In this document: positions 1 to 7,769 of the stretch, piece after piece
Layout: every line of letters starts with the position of its first letter
Position numbering within the stretch: position 1 is the first letter of the stretch
NCBI RefSeq assembly: GCF_000600975.2
Contig: NZ_KK088648.1
Coordinates: 124,001 to 188,000 of the forward strand
Direction of reading: 5' to 3'
Origin: Limimaricola hongkongensis DSM 17492
Lineage (GTDB): Bacteria; Pseudomonadota; Alphaproteobacteria; Rhodobacterales; Rhodobacteraceae
DNA: 64,000 bases
Position numbers and translations under genes: made by a program
The notes under the pieces: generated by a model
The model's database searches: none
The model's input: only the letters and a program-made list of their open reading frames with translations
Told to the model about the DNA's origin: nothing

Positions 1-24
1 TTGCGGCAGAGCAGGGAGATCGAG

Positions 25-327
25 ATGGCGGACAAGACATTGACCCGGATGGATCTTGCCGAGGCGGTGCATGAGGAGCTGGGGCTGTCGCGCAACGACA
101 GCGCCGAGCTGGTCGAAGCGGTCCTGGGGCATATCTCGGATGCGCTGGTGGCCGGCGAGCAGGTCAAGATCAGCTCCTTCGGCACGTTTTCGGTACGCGA
201 CAAGGCGGCGCGGATCGGCCGCAACCCCAAGACAGGCGAAGAGGTGCCGATCCATCCGCGGCGGGTGCTGACCTTCCGCTCCTCGCACCTGATGAAGGAC
301 AAGGTCGCCGCGGGCAACCGGAGCTGA
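25..327 (+). CDS. ihfA: Integration host factor subunit alpha
   Basis: A 100-residue nucleoid protein of the HU/IHF family. With IHF-beta it forms the heterodimer that bends DNA sharply at specific sites, supporting recombination, replication and sigma-54 promoters. The beta-ribbon arm motif [12 protein letters not shown] lies near residues 62-73, with the conserved proline that intercalates DNA. The segment [10 protein letters not shown] before it is typical of the family. The frame opens earlier with TTG at position 1, but ATG at 25 is preferred: AGGGAG sits about 7 bases upstream and the length then matches IhfA. The MerR gene follows 10 bases downstream, an order common in alphaproteobacteria. 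Identification is firm. Separation from IhfB or HU rests on the remembered pattern of the N-terminus. Confidence 0.95.
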   Translation: MADKTLTRMDLAEAVHEELGLSRNDSAELVEAVLGHISDALVAGEQVKISSFGTFSVRDKAARIGRNPKTGEEVPIHPRRVLTFRSSHLMKDKVAAGNRS

Positions 328-337
328 GGCGGCCCGG

Positions 338-923
338 ATGGTGAAATCGGCTCAAGCATTCCGCACCATCGGCGAGGTGTCCGAGGCGCTCGACACGCCT
401 GCGCATGTGCTGCGATTCTGGGAAAGCAAGTTCGCGCAGGTCCGGCCGGTGAAACGCGCCGGTGGGCGGCGCTACTACCGCCCCGAGGATCTCGACCTGC
501 TCTGCGGCATCAAGATGCTGCTGCACGACCGGGGCATGACCATCAAGGGCGTGCAGAAGCTCCTGCGCGAAAAGGGCGTACGCCATGTCGCGGGCGAAGG
601 CCGCAACGCCGATACCGCCCCCGGCACCCCCCGCCGCGCCCCGCCCGGCGCCGCGCCCGGCGGTCGAGGATGCGGTGCTCCTGCTCGACCCCGATTCCGA
701 TCTCGGGCCGGGCGCCGAAACCGCCTCGCAATCGCGCCCCGCCGCCGCCCCCGCCCCAAGCCCGGCCCCAAGCTTGGCCCCAACCCCGCAGGCCCCGCTG
801 GCGCTTTTGCATGCCGCCGGTTCCGCCTGCCTGAATGCCCGCGCCGCCCGGATCGCGCCGCTGGTCGCCCGGATCGAGCGGCTGCGCGCGCGGATGATCG
901 ATGCCCGCGACGGCAAGCGCTGA
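338..923 (+). CDS. MerR-family regulator, frame disrupted by one apparent extra base
   Basis: The first 85 or so residues form a MerR-type winged-helix DNA-binding domain ([40 protein letters not shown]). This matches the conserved single MerR gene that follows ihfA in many Rhodobacterales. After about position 630 the original frame turns into an arginine-rich tail running to 976, typical of an out-of-frame reading in GC-rich DNA. The next frame instead reads an Ala/Pro linker and a plausible C-terminal helix ([12 protein letters not shown]) ending at 923 with high GC at third positions. Dropping one C from the run at 627-632 joins the two parts. The gene is either mutated or carries a sequencing error. 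The regulated genes are unknown. GAGG at 326-329 is a fitting ribosome binding site for ATG 338. Confidence 0.8.
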
Positions 924-989
924 TTTCGCGATTTTTTTACGCAAACCGGCTTGCCCCCACCCGCCACATAAGGCATTAGCAGCCTCAGT

Positions 990-1066
990 CGGGCTATAGC
1001 GCAGCCTGGTAGCGCGTCCGTCTGGGGGACGGAAGGTCGCAGGTTCGAGTCCTGCTAGCCCGACCA
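990..1066 (+). tRNA. tRNA-Pro (anticodon GGG)
   Basis: Cloverleaf read by eye. The acceptor arms CGGGCTA and TAGCCCG pair and are followed by ACCA. The anticodon stem TCCGT/ACGGA encloses loop CTGGGGG, giving anticodon GGG. The T-loop TTCGAGT is present. CCA is encoded. It decodes CCC and CCT proline codons. Confidence 0.95.
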
Positions 1067-1074
1067 TTTATGAC

Positions 1075-1100
1075 CGCCCGCCGCCTCAAAGCGGCGGGCG
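1075..1100 (+). terminator. Stem-loop after tRNA-Pro
   Basis: A perfect 10-bp stem (CGCCCGCCGC with its complement) has loop CTCAAA and starts 9 bases after the tRNA. No T-run follows, so it may be a weak terminator or a 3'-processing structure. Confidence 0.5.
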
Positions 1101-1125
1101 TCGTCATGTCAGGAGGAGCCGTCGC

Positions 1126-2202
1126 GTGACCGGAGTTCTGCCCCGCCAGGGGATCGCCCAGCTGATCGAAAGCGGCGCGATTCGCGCCGACACCCCGATC
1201 CGCCCCGAACAGATCCAGCCCGCCAGCCTCGACCTCAGGCTCGGCCGCGTGGCCTACAGGGTGCGCGCCTCCTTCCTTGCGGGCGATGGCCGCCGGGTCG
1301 AGGACCGGCTGGCAGAATTCGAGATGCACCGCATCGATCTCGACCAAGGCGCGGTGCTGGAAAAGGGCTGCGTCTACGTCGTGCCGCTTATGGAGCGGCT
1401 CGCCCTGCCCGACGGCATCCAGGCCGTGGCCAACGCCAAAAGCTCGACCGGCAGGCTCGACCTGCTGACCCGGCTGATCGCCGATGGCGGCACCGAGTTC
1501 GACCGCATCGCGCCGGGCCATGACGGCCCGCTCTATGCCGAGATCTGCCCGCGCAGCTTTTCGGTGCTGGTGCGGCCCGGCATGCGGCTCAACCAGATCC
1601 GGTTTCGCGCCGGGCAAGCCGTGCTCGACGATGCCGCGCTGGCCGATCTGCACGCGCGCGAGCCGCTGGTCGACGGCGAGGCGCTGATTTCCGAGGGCCT
1701 GGGCTTTTCGGTCGACCTGTCGCCCGCCCTTGCCGCCTGCGCGGGCTTTCGCGCCAAGCCGCATGCCGGGGTGATCGATCTCGACCGGATCGGCCATTAC
1801 GAGGTGTCCGAATTCTGGGAAGCTGTGCCGAGCCCCAAGGGCCGCGTCATCCTCGATCCCGGCGCCTTCTACATCCTCGTCAGCCGCGAGGCGGTGACCA
1901 TCCCGCCCGCCTATGCCGCCGAAATGGCGCCCTATCTTGCCATGGCAGGCGAATTCCGGGTGCATTACGCGGGGTTTTTCGACCCCGGCTTCGGCCATGC
2001 CTCGGCGCGGGGCAAGGGGTCGCGCGGCGTGCTCGAGGTGCGCTGCCACGAGGCGCCCTTCGTGCTCGAACACGGGCAGGTGGTCGGACGGCTCGTCTAT
2101 GAAAAGATGGCCGAGATCCCCGACCAGCTCTACGGCGCCGGGATCGCCTCGAATTACCAGGGCCAGGGGCTCAAGCTCTCCAAGCAGTTCCGCGCGCCCT
2201 GA
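1126..2202 (+). CDS. dcd: Two-domain dCTP deaminase family protein
   Basis: A 358-residue protein of the 2'-deoxycytidine 5'-triphosphate deaminase type found in alphaproteobacteria. It deaminates dCTP to dUTP for thymidylate supply. Residues 31-40 (QPASLDLRLG), 105-110 (KSSTGR) and the segment IAPGHDGPLYAEI, with its glutamate near residue 139, match the substrate-binding and catalytic parts of classical Dcd. A second, diverged half of the same fold follows (FDPGFGH near residue 287, GQGLKLSKQF near the end), making the protein nearly twice the length of E. coli Dcd. The start is GTG at 1126, chosen because AGGAGG lies at 1111-1116 with 9-base spacing. It faces scpB end to end. Confidence 0.85.
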   Translation: MTGVLPRQGIAQLIESGAIRADTPIRPEQIQPASLDLRLGRVAYRVRASFLAGDGRRVEDRLAEFEMHRIDLDQGAVLEKGCVYVVPLMERLALPDGIQAVANAKSSTGRLDLLTRLIADGGTEFDRIAPGHDGPLYAEICPRSFSVLVRPGMRLNQIRFRAGQAVLDDAALADLHAREPLVDGEALISEGLGFSVDLSPALAACAGFRAKPHAGVIDLDRIGHYEVSEFWEAVPSPKGRVILDPGAFYILVSREAVTIPPAYAAEMAPYLAMAGEFRVHYAGFFDPGFGHASARGKGSRGVLEVRCHEAPFVLEHGQVVGRLVYEKMAEIPDQLYGAGIASNYQGQGLKLSKQFRAP

Positions 2203-2222
2203 TGCGCCACCGGGGCGCTGGG

Positions 2223-2240
2223 GCGGCCCCGTGGGGCCGC
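2223..2240. terminator. Hairpin between convergent dcd and scpB
   Basis: GCGGCCCC and GGGGCCGC pair over a 2-base loop in the short gap between the two converging genes. There is no T-run on either strand, so termination is only inferred from position. Confidence 0.4.
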
Positions 2241-2259
2241 GCCTTGCCGCCGATGGGGC

Positions 2260-2886
2260 TCAGGCCCCGAACAGGCTGTCCTGCGCCTGTGCGTCCTCTT
2301 CCTCGCCGCCCTGCCCCGGCGGCGGCCGGTTGTCGAGCAGCCCCGCTGCGCGCAGCTCGCGCAGGCCGGGCAGGTCGCGCGGGCTCGACAGCCCGAAATG
2401 GTCGAGAAAGCCTTCGGTGACCACGAAGGTCACGGGCCGCCCCGGCGTCATCTTGCGCCGCCCCAGCCGGACCCAGCCCATGTCGATCAGCTGATCGACC
2501 GTGCCGCGGCTGACGGAGACGCCGCGGATCTCCTCGATCTCGGCGCGGGTGACGGGCTGGTGATAGGCGATGATCGCCAGCGTTTCGGTCGCCGCGCGGC
2601 TGAGCTTGCGGGTCTCGACCGCGTGGCGCTCCAGAAGGTGGCCCAGATCCGGCGCGGTGCGAAACGCCCAGGAATCGCCGCTGCGGCGCAGCTCCACGCC
2701 CCGCCCCTCGTAGCGCGCGCGCAGATCGTCGAGCGCGCGGGCCAGATCCGTTCCCTCGGGCAGGCGCCGCGCCAGCTCGGCGGTGGCGACCGGCTCGGCG
2801 CTGGCGAACAAGAGCGCCTCGACCATCCGCTCGGCCTCGGCGCGCGAGGCGGCGTCGAACTGCGCGGTTTCGGGTTGGTCGGTCAT
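2260..2886 (-). CDS. scpB: Segregation and condensation protein B
   Basis: A 208-residue ScpB, the winged-helix kleisin-associated subunit of the SMC-ScpAB condensin that compacts and separates chromosomes. Recognisable segments are VEALLFASAEPV near the start, TLAIIAYHQPVTRAEIEEIRG in the middle and GRPVTFVVTEGFLDHFGL near the end. Start ATG at 2886 overlaps the scpA stop in an ATGA junction, so the pair is translationally coupled. The tail (GEEEDAQAQDSLFGA) is acidic and variable, as in relatives. It belongs to the minus-strand run argS-SPOR-nagZ-scpA-scpB. Confidence 0.93.
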   Translation of the reverse strand: MTDQPETAQFDAASRAEAERMVEALLFASAEPVATAELARRLPEGTDLARALDDLRARYEGRGVELRRSGDSWAFRTAPDLGHLLERHAVETRKLSRAATETLAIIAYHQPVTRAEIEEIRGVSVSRGTVDQLIDMGWVRLGRRKMTPGRPVTFVVTEGFLDHFGLSSPRDLPGLRELRAAGLLDNRPPPGQGGEEEDAQAQDSLFGA

Positions 2887-3698
2887 GCGGTGTCCTTCCG
2901 GCGGATCTCGATCGGGGCGAAGATGTCGCCCTGACGGATCTCGATGCGGCCTTCCTTGGCCAGTTCGAGAGAGGCCGCGAAGGTCGCGGCGGTGGCCGAG
3001 CGGCGTCGGCGCGGCGCGGCCTGCCAGTCCTCGGGGAAATAGGCCGAAATGTCGGCCCAGTCGGCGGCCTCGCCCACCATGGCGCGCAGCCGGTCGAGCG
3101 CCTGCTCCATGGTCATCAAATCGCGCCGGTCCATGACGAAGGGACGGAATTCGTCGCGCGTCTTGACCCGCGCATAGGCCTGCATGAGATCGAGCAGGCT
3201 CGCGTGGTGCACGGTCGAACGATGCACCGTGACCGCCTCCTCGGCGCCGCGCGCGAACACGTCGCGCCCCAGCCGGGGGCGCGCCATCAGCTGTGCCGAG
3301 GCCTCGCGCATCGCCTGCAATCGCTCCAGCTGGAACGCCAGATGCGCGGCGAGATCCTCGCCCGAAGGTTCCTCCGTGGCCGGGTCCGGCGGCAGCAGCA
3401 GCCGCGATTTCAGGAAGGCCAGCCACGCCGCCATGACGAGATAATCGGCGGCCAGCTCGATCCTGAGCACGCGGGCCTTCTCGACGAAGCCGAGATATTG
3501 CTCGGCCAGCGCGAGGATCGAGATCTGCCGCAGATCGACCTTCTGGGTGCGCGACAGCGTCAGCAAGAGATCGAGCGGCCCCTCGAAGCCCTCGACATCG
3601 ACGATCAGCGCCTCGGCGGCCCGGCGATCCGCGACCGTGGCGTGGCCGGCATTCGGGCCGGTGTCGGCGCCGCGGGCGACATCCTGTCCGCCATCCAT
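2883..3698 (-). CDS. scpA: Segregation and condensation protein A (kleisin)
   Basis: A 271-residue kleisin subunit of bacterial condensin. The N-terminal SMC-neck binding region has the family pattern FEGPLDLLLTLSRTQKVDL near residues 33-51, followed by ILALAEQYL and YLVMAAWLAFLKSRLLLP. The C-terminal winged helix contains TFAASLELAKEGRIEIRQ. ATG at 3698 shares one base with the nagZ stop, and GTG one codon upstream is an alternative start. The order nagZ-scpA-scpB with overlapping ends is a standard alphaproteobacterial arrangement. Confidence 0.93.
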   Translation of the reverse strand: MDGGQDVARGADTGPNAGHATVADRRAAEALIVDVEGFEGPLDLLLTLSRTQKVDLRQISILALAEQYLGFVEKARVLRIELAADYLVMAAWLAFLKSRLLLPPDPATEEPSGEDLAAHLAFQLERLQAMREASAQLMARPRLGRDVFARGAEEAVTVHRSTVHHASLLDLMQAYARVKTRDEFRPFVMDRRDLMTMEQALDRLRAMVGEAADWADISAYFPEDWQAAPRRRRSATAATFAASLELAKEGRIEIRQGDIFAPIEIRRKDTA

Positions 3699-4693
3699 CA
3701 CGCATCCTCCCCGGTAAGCGCGCCAAGCTCGTCGCGCAGCGCCTCGATATCCGCCAGCTCCGGCGCCCGGCGCTGCGCCAGCGCGGCTTCGGCGCGGCGC
3801 GTGGCCTCGGCGCCCATCACCCCGCAGGCGGCGATCACATCCGCCATCTCGGCCCGCTCGCCATTGCAGTGCAGCACCACGTCGCAGCCCGCCGCGATGC
3901 TGGCGCCCGCGCGTTCGCCGATGCCGCCCGACAGCGCCTCCATCGACAGATCGTCGGTCATGATCAGACCGTCGAACCCGATTTCCTCGCGGATCATCCG
4001 CATCGCGGCGGGCGAGGTGGTGGCAGGCCGCTCGGGATCGATCGCCTCGAGCACGATATGCGCGGTCATGCCCATCGCCATGTCCGACAGCGCCGCGAAG
4101 GGCGCGAAATCGCGGGCGCGCAGCTCGTCGAGCCCGACCGCCACGCGCGGCAGCGCCTTGTGGCTGTCGACCCGCGCCCGGCCATAGCCGGGAATGTGCT
4201 TGAGCACCGGCAGCACGCCCCCCGCCAGGAGCCCCTCGGCGGCGATACGGGCGGCGGCGACCACGCCGTCGACCGTGTCGCCATAAAGCCGGTTGCGCAG
4301 GATGTGATGCGTCTGCGGCTCCACCAGATCGGCGAGCGGCGCGCAGTTCACGTCGATGCCGACCTCGTGCAGCTCGGCCGCGATCAGCCGGTGGCGCAGC
4401 CATTGCGCGCGCAACGGATCGGAGGCCCGCGCCATCTGGTCGAGCGCGGGCAGATAGGCGCGCCAATGCGGCGGACGCATCCGCTGCACCCGCCCGCCTT
4501 CCTGGTCGATCAGGATCGGGGCGTCGCGGCCCAGGGCCGCGCGCAGCTCATGGGTCAGGCGGCGCAGCTGGTCGGGCGTCTCGACATTGCGCGCGAACAG
4601 GATGAAGCCCCACGGATCGGCGTCGCGAAAGAACGCCGCCTCGTCGGCGCCAAGGCGCGCCCCTTCGGGCCCGAGGATCGCGGCGGCGGTCAT
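3698..4693 (-). CDS. nagZ: Beta-N-acetylhexosaminidase, GH3 (NagZ)
   Basis: A 331-residue glycoside hydrolase family 3 enzyme. NagZ removes N-acetylglucosamine from anhydro-muropeptides in the cytoplasm during cell-wall recycling. Visible motifs are PILIDQEGGRVQRM near residue 60, the loop KHIPGYGRARVDSH bearing the His-Asp pair that acts as general acid/base, and MTDDLSMEAL with the nucleophilic aspartate. No signal peptide is seen, which fits a cytosolic NagZ rather than a secreted GH3. Start ATG at 4693 overlaps the stop of the SPOR gene by ATGA, and its stop touches scpA. Confidence 0.93.
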   Translation of the reverse strand: MTAAAILGPEGARLGADEAAFFRDADPWGFILFARNVETPDQLRRLTHELRAALGRDAPILIDQEGGRVQRMRPPHWRAYLPALDQMARASDPLRAQWLRHRLIAAELHEVGIDVNCAPLADLVEPQTHHILRNRLYGDTVDGVVAAARIAAEGLLAGGVLPVLKHIPGYGRARVDSHKALPRVAVGLDELRARDFAPFAALSDMAMGMTAHIVLEAIDPERPATTSPAAMRMIREEIGFDGLIMTDDLSMEALSGGIGERAGASIAAGCDVVLHCNGERAEMADVIAACGVMGAEATRRAEAALAQRRAPELADIEALRDELGALTGEDA

Positions 4694-5628
4694 CGCACCA
4701 CCACCGGGATGCAGGCGGCGTCCTCGGCCACCAGCGCCGAGCAGAAGCGCCGCGCCTCGGCCAGGTCGGCAAAGCCGGTGGCGCGCAGCCGGAAAAAGGT
4801 GCGCCCGCCGCTCATCGCCTGCTGCACCAGACGCTCGCGCCCGGCCAGGAGCTCGCCGAAGCGGCCGTTGAGCCGGGCCCATTCGCGCCCGGCCACCTCG
4901 GGGCTGTCGAAGGCCCCGAGCTGCACGAGGCTGGTGCCCGGCGCGATCTTGCGGGTGTCGACCCGCACCGGGTCCAGCTCGGGTTCGGGATCGGGCGCGG
5001 CGGCGGCGGCCATCGCCGTGGCGGGGCGCAACGCGGTGGGGCGCAGCGCCGGGCGCGCGGGCGGGGCCGGGCCGGCCTGCGCCGCCTGCGGTTCGGCTGC
5101 CGCGATGACCGAGGCGTCCGGCCCCGCCACGGTGCCCGGAACGGCCTCGACGGGCAGGCCCGCCTCAGCGGCGATGCGATCGGCGAGATCGGCGATGTCG
5201 CTGGCCGACATCGGGCGGTCGGGGTCGAAGACCGGCGCCGCCCCGGCGAGATCCTCATCCGGGCGCAGCTCGCCCGCTTCGGCGGTCGGCTGGACCATCA
5301 GGTCCTCCTCTGTGAGACCGGGCGCCTGCGGGGCGAGCACCAGCCGTTCCTCGGGACCGGCGGCCTCGCCCATCGCGGCGATGTCGTTGACGGCGAGCCC
5401 CTTGTGCAGCGCGATCTCGCCGCCGGGGTTCTCGGGCGCCTCGCGCATCGGGCCCTGCATGGCGCGCACCACCGGGATGCCGGTCACGTCGCGCACCCAC
5501 AGCTTGTAGCCCCACACGGCGATGCCCAGCACCAGCGCCAGAGACAGGATGGCCCCCGCATAGCGGAAGACCAGCGCCAGCCCGGCGGCCAGCCGCCCGG
5601 GCCCCTGCGGATCGCTCGGTTGTGCCAT
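4690..5628 (-). CDS. SPOR-domain inner membrane protein
   Basis: A 312-residue protein with an N-terminal membrane anchor (about residues 22-42, AGAILSLALVLGIAVWGY), a long Ala/Pro/acidic periplasmic linker (about 60-225) and a C-terminal SPOR domain starting at TSLVQLGAFDSPEVAGREW. SPOR domains bind denuded glycan strands of septal peptidoglycan, so a role at the division site is likely. It sits between argS and nagZ and is probably cotranscribed with them. The gap to argS is 61 bases and the overlap with nagZ is 4. Confidence 0.85.
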   Translation of the reverse strand: MAQPSDPQGPGRLAAGLALVFRYAGAILSLALVLGIAVWGYKLWVRDVTGIPVVRAMQGPMREAPENPGGEIALHKGLAVNDIAAMGEAAGPEERLVLAPQAPGLTEEDLMVQPTAEAGELRPDEDLAGAAPVFDPDRPMSASDIADLADRIAAEAGLPVEAVPGTVAGPDASVIAAAEPQAAQAGPAPPARPALRPTALRPATAMAAAAAPDPEPELDPVRVDTRKIAPGTSLVQLGAFDSPEVAGREWARLNGRFGELLAGRERLVQQAMSGGRTFFRLRATGFADLAEARRFCSALVAEDAACIPVVVR

Positions 5629-5689
5629 CTCAGCCTCTCTGCCCCGGGGGGTGCGCGCCCCTCTCTGCCTTGCCCGACCGCCAGCGCGC

Positions 5690-7432
5690 TCAGCGCATCT
5701 CCTCGACCGGGGTGACGCCAAGGATACCAAGCCCCTCCGCGATCACAACGCCGACCGCCCGCGCGAGCGAAATCTTGCTCTGGGTCGTGGCGGCATCGCC
5801 CTCCTGCACGAAGCGCAGGCCCGGCTCGTCATTGCCGCGGTTCCACAGCGCGTGGAAGGCCGAGGCGAGGTCGTACAGATAGAACGCGACCCGGTGCGGC
5901 TCGTGGCCCTTGGCGGCGATCTCCACGAGGCGCGGCCATTCGGCAAGGCTGCGCATCAGCGCCAGCTCCGCCTCGTGGTCGAGCGCCGCGAGATCCGCCC
6001 CCGCCAGCGTCGCGTCATCGACCGCGATGCCCATCGCTTCGGCCTTGCGCAGCACCGAGCTGATGCGCGCATTGGCGTATTGCACGTAGAAGACCGGATT
6101 CTCGCGGCTCTGCTCCAGCACCTTGTCGAAATCGAAATCGAGCGGCGCGTCGTTCTTGCGGGTCAGCATGTGGAACCGCGCCGCGTCCGGGCCGACCTGG
6201 TCGACGAGATCGCGCAGCGTGATGAAATTGCCCGCGCGCTTGGACATCTTGAACGGCTCGCCGTTCTTCCACAGCTTCACCAGCTGGATCAGCTTGACGT
6301 CGAGCGGCACCTTTCCCTCGGACAGCGCCGAGACGGCGGCCTTCATCCGCTTGACGTAACCGCCGTGATCGGCGCCGAACACGTCGATCAGCTGGGTGAA
6401 GCCACGGTCGATCTTGTCGTAGTGATAGGCGATGTCGGGCGCGAAATAGGTCCATGCGCCGTCCGATTTCATGATCGGCCGGTCGACATCGTCGCCATGC
6501 GCGGTGGAGCGGAACAGCGTCTGCTCGCGCGGCTCCCAATCCTCGGGGGTCTTGCCCTTGGGCGGCTCCAGCGTGCCGCGATAGATCAGCTCGCGCGCGC
6601 GCAGCTCCTCGATCGCCGCCTCGATCCGGCCGGTGCCGTAAAGCGCCTTTTCCGAAAAGAACACGTCCATGGTGACGCCCAGCGCGGCGAGATCGTCGCG
6701 GATCATCTCCATCATCGCCTCGGTCGCGATCTCGCGCGCCTCGTCGAGCCAGTCGCTTTCGGGCGCGTTCAGCATCCGCTCGCCCCAGCGCTCTTTCAGC
6801 ATCTCGCCCACCGGCACGAGGTAATCGCCCGGATAGAGCCCCTCGCCGATCTCGGGCGTCATGCCGCAGGCCTCGCGGTAGCGTTCGAAGGAGGACCGCG
6901 CCAGAACGTCGACCTGCGCGCCGCCGTCATTGACGTAGTATTCCTTGGTCACGTCATGGCCCGCGTAATCCAGCAGCCGCGCCAGCGCGTCGCCGAACAC
7001 CGCGCCGCGGGCGTGGCCGACATGCATCGGCCCCGTGGGGTTGGCCGAGACGTATTCGACATTGACCTTTTCGCCCTGCCCCATGGTCGAGCGTCCGAAA
7101 CCGGTCTCGGTCAGCGCGGCGCGCACGATGCCCTGCCACAGCGCGGGCGCGAGCCGCAGGTTGATGAAGCCGGGCCCGGCCACCTCGGCATGAGCGATGC
7201 GGTCGTCGGCGGCCAGCCGCGCGGCCAGATCCTCGGCGATGTCGCGCGGCTTTTTCCCGGCGGGCTTGGCCAGCACCATCGCGGCGTTGGTCGCCATGTC
7301 GCCATGCGCCGGATCGCGCGGCGGCTCCACCGTCACGGCGCCGGTCTGCAGCGCCTCGGGGATCGCCCCGTCGCGCGCCATGGCATCAAGCGTGTCGAGC
7401 ACAAGCGCCCGGATGTCGGTGAAGAGGTTCAT
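5690..7432 (-). CDS. argS: Arginyl-tRNA synthetase
   Basis: A 580-residue class I aminoacyl-tRNA synthetase that charges tRNA-Arg. The signature HIGH equivalent is HVGH near residue 134 ([15 protein letters not shown]) and the KMSKS equivalent is KMSKRAG near residue 394. ArgS-type N-terminal and C-terminal DALR anticodon domains are both present ([19 protein letters not shown]). The protein ends VTPVEEMR, the expected ArgS terminus. It starts the SPOR-nagZ-scpAB gene run. A 337-base gap with a repeat array lies immediately upstream. Confidence 0.96.
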   Translation of the reverse strand: MNLFTDIRALVLDTLDAMARDGAIPEALQTGAVTVEPPRDPAHGDMATNAAMVLAKPAGKKPRDIAEDLAARLAADDRIAHAEVAGPGFINLRLAPALWQGIVRAALTETGFGRSTMGQGEKVNVEYVSANPTGPMHVGHARGAVFGDALARLLDYAGHDVTKEYYVNDGGAQVDVLARSSFERYREACGMTPEIGEGLYPGDYLVPVGEMLKERWGERMLNAPESDWLDEAREIATEAMMEMIRDDLAALGVTMDVFFSEKALYGTGRIEAAIEELRARELIYRGTLEPPKGKTPEDWEPREQTLFRSTAHGDDVDRPIMKSDGAWTYFAPDIAYHYDKIDRGFTQLIDVFGADHGGYVKRMKAAVSALSEGKVPLDVKLIQLVKLWKNGEPFKMSKRAGNFITLRDLVDQVGPDAARFHMLTRKNDAPLDFDFDKVLEQSRENPVFYVQYANARISSVLRKAEAMGIAVDDATLAGADLAALDHEAELALMRSLAEWPRLVEIAAKGHEPHRVAFYLYDLASAFHALWNRGNDEPGLRFVQEGDAATTQSKISLARAVGVVIAEGLGILGVTPVEEMR

Positions 7433-7769
7433 GCGCAGTCCTTTCGGCCTAGTCGTGCCGCGAGATCGGCCCGCGACCCTTTACCATGGCGGTGCCGCGC
7501 GTCAACGCGCGCTGCGTTGCCCGTCGCCCGGAACGGGCGCTCACGGCGATGCCCGGAACGGGCGCGTTTGCTCGGACCGGAACGGGCGCGCTTATCCAGA
7601 CCGGAACGGGCGCTCGGGCGCAATGCCCGGAACGGGCGCTTGGGGAAATGCCAAGCACCGCGGCCTGCGGCAAAGCGCGAACCGGACGCATCTGTCGAAA
7701 CCCGGCGCCTGCGTCTGGATCGAAACCCGAACCGGGCACCGGGATCGGCTCCCGGCGCCCGGACCCGGA
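7433..7769. other. Gene-free stretch upstream of argS holding a repeat array
   Basis: 337 bases between the antiporter stop and the argS start. No open frame here has the codon pattern of the neighbours. The centre carries five copies of an ACCGGAACGGGCGC-like unit (entered separately). The 7640-7769 part holds looser GAAACCCG / GAACCGG variants. The argS promoter must lie in this stretch or upstream, but no clear -35/-10 pair was seen. Confidence 0.6.
7527..7639. repeat. Five 14-base repeats at about 25-base spacing
   Basis: CCCGGAACGGGCGC begins at 7527, 7552 and 7626, and near-identical copies begin at 7576 and 7600 (first base A). The steps are 25, 24, 24 and 26 bases. The 10-12 base spacers differ. 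Each unit is itself a short imperfect dyad (CCCG-GAA-CGGG). The unit and spacers are too short for a CRISPR array, and no cas gene is near. Confidence 0.8.

Noticed and set aside
590-632. Programmed frameshift in the MerR gene
   Set aside because: No slippery heptamer with a downstream structure that I can support. One extra C in a homopolymer explains it more simply, and two more such cases occur in the window.
7527-7639. CRISPR array
   Set aside because: Units of 14 bases and spacers of about 11 are too short, steps are not constant, and there is no cas gene or leader.
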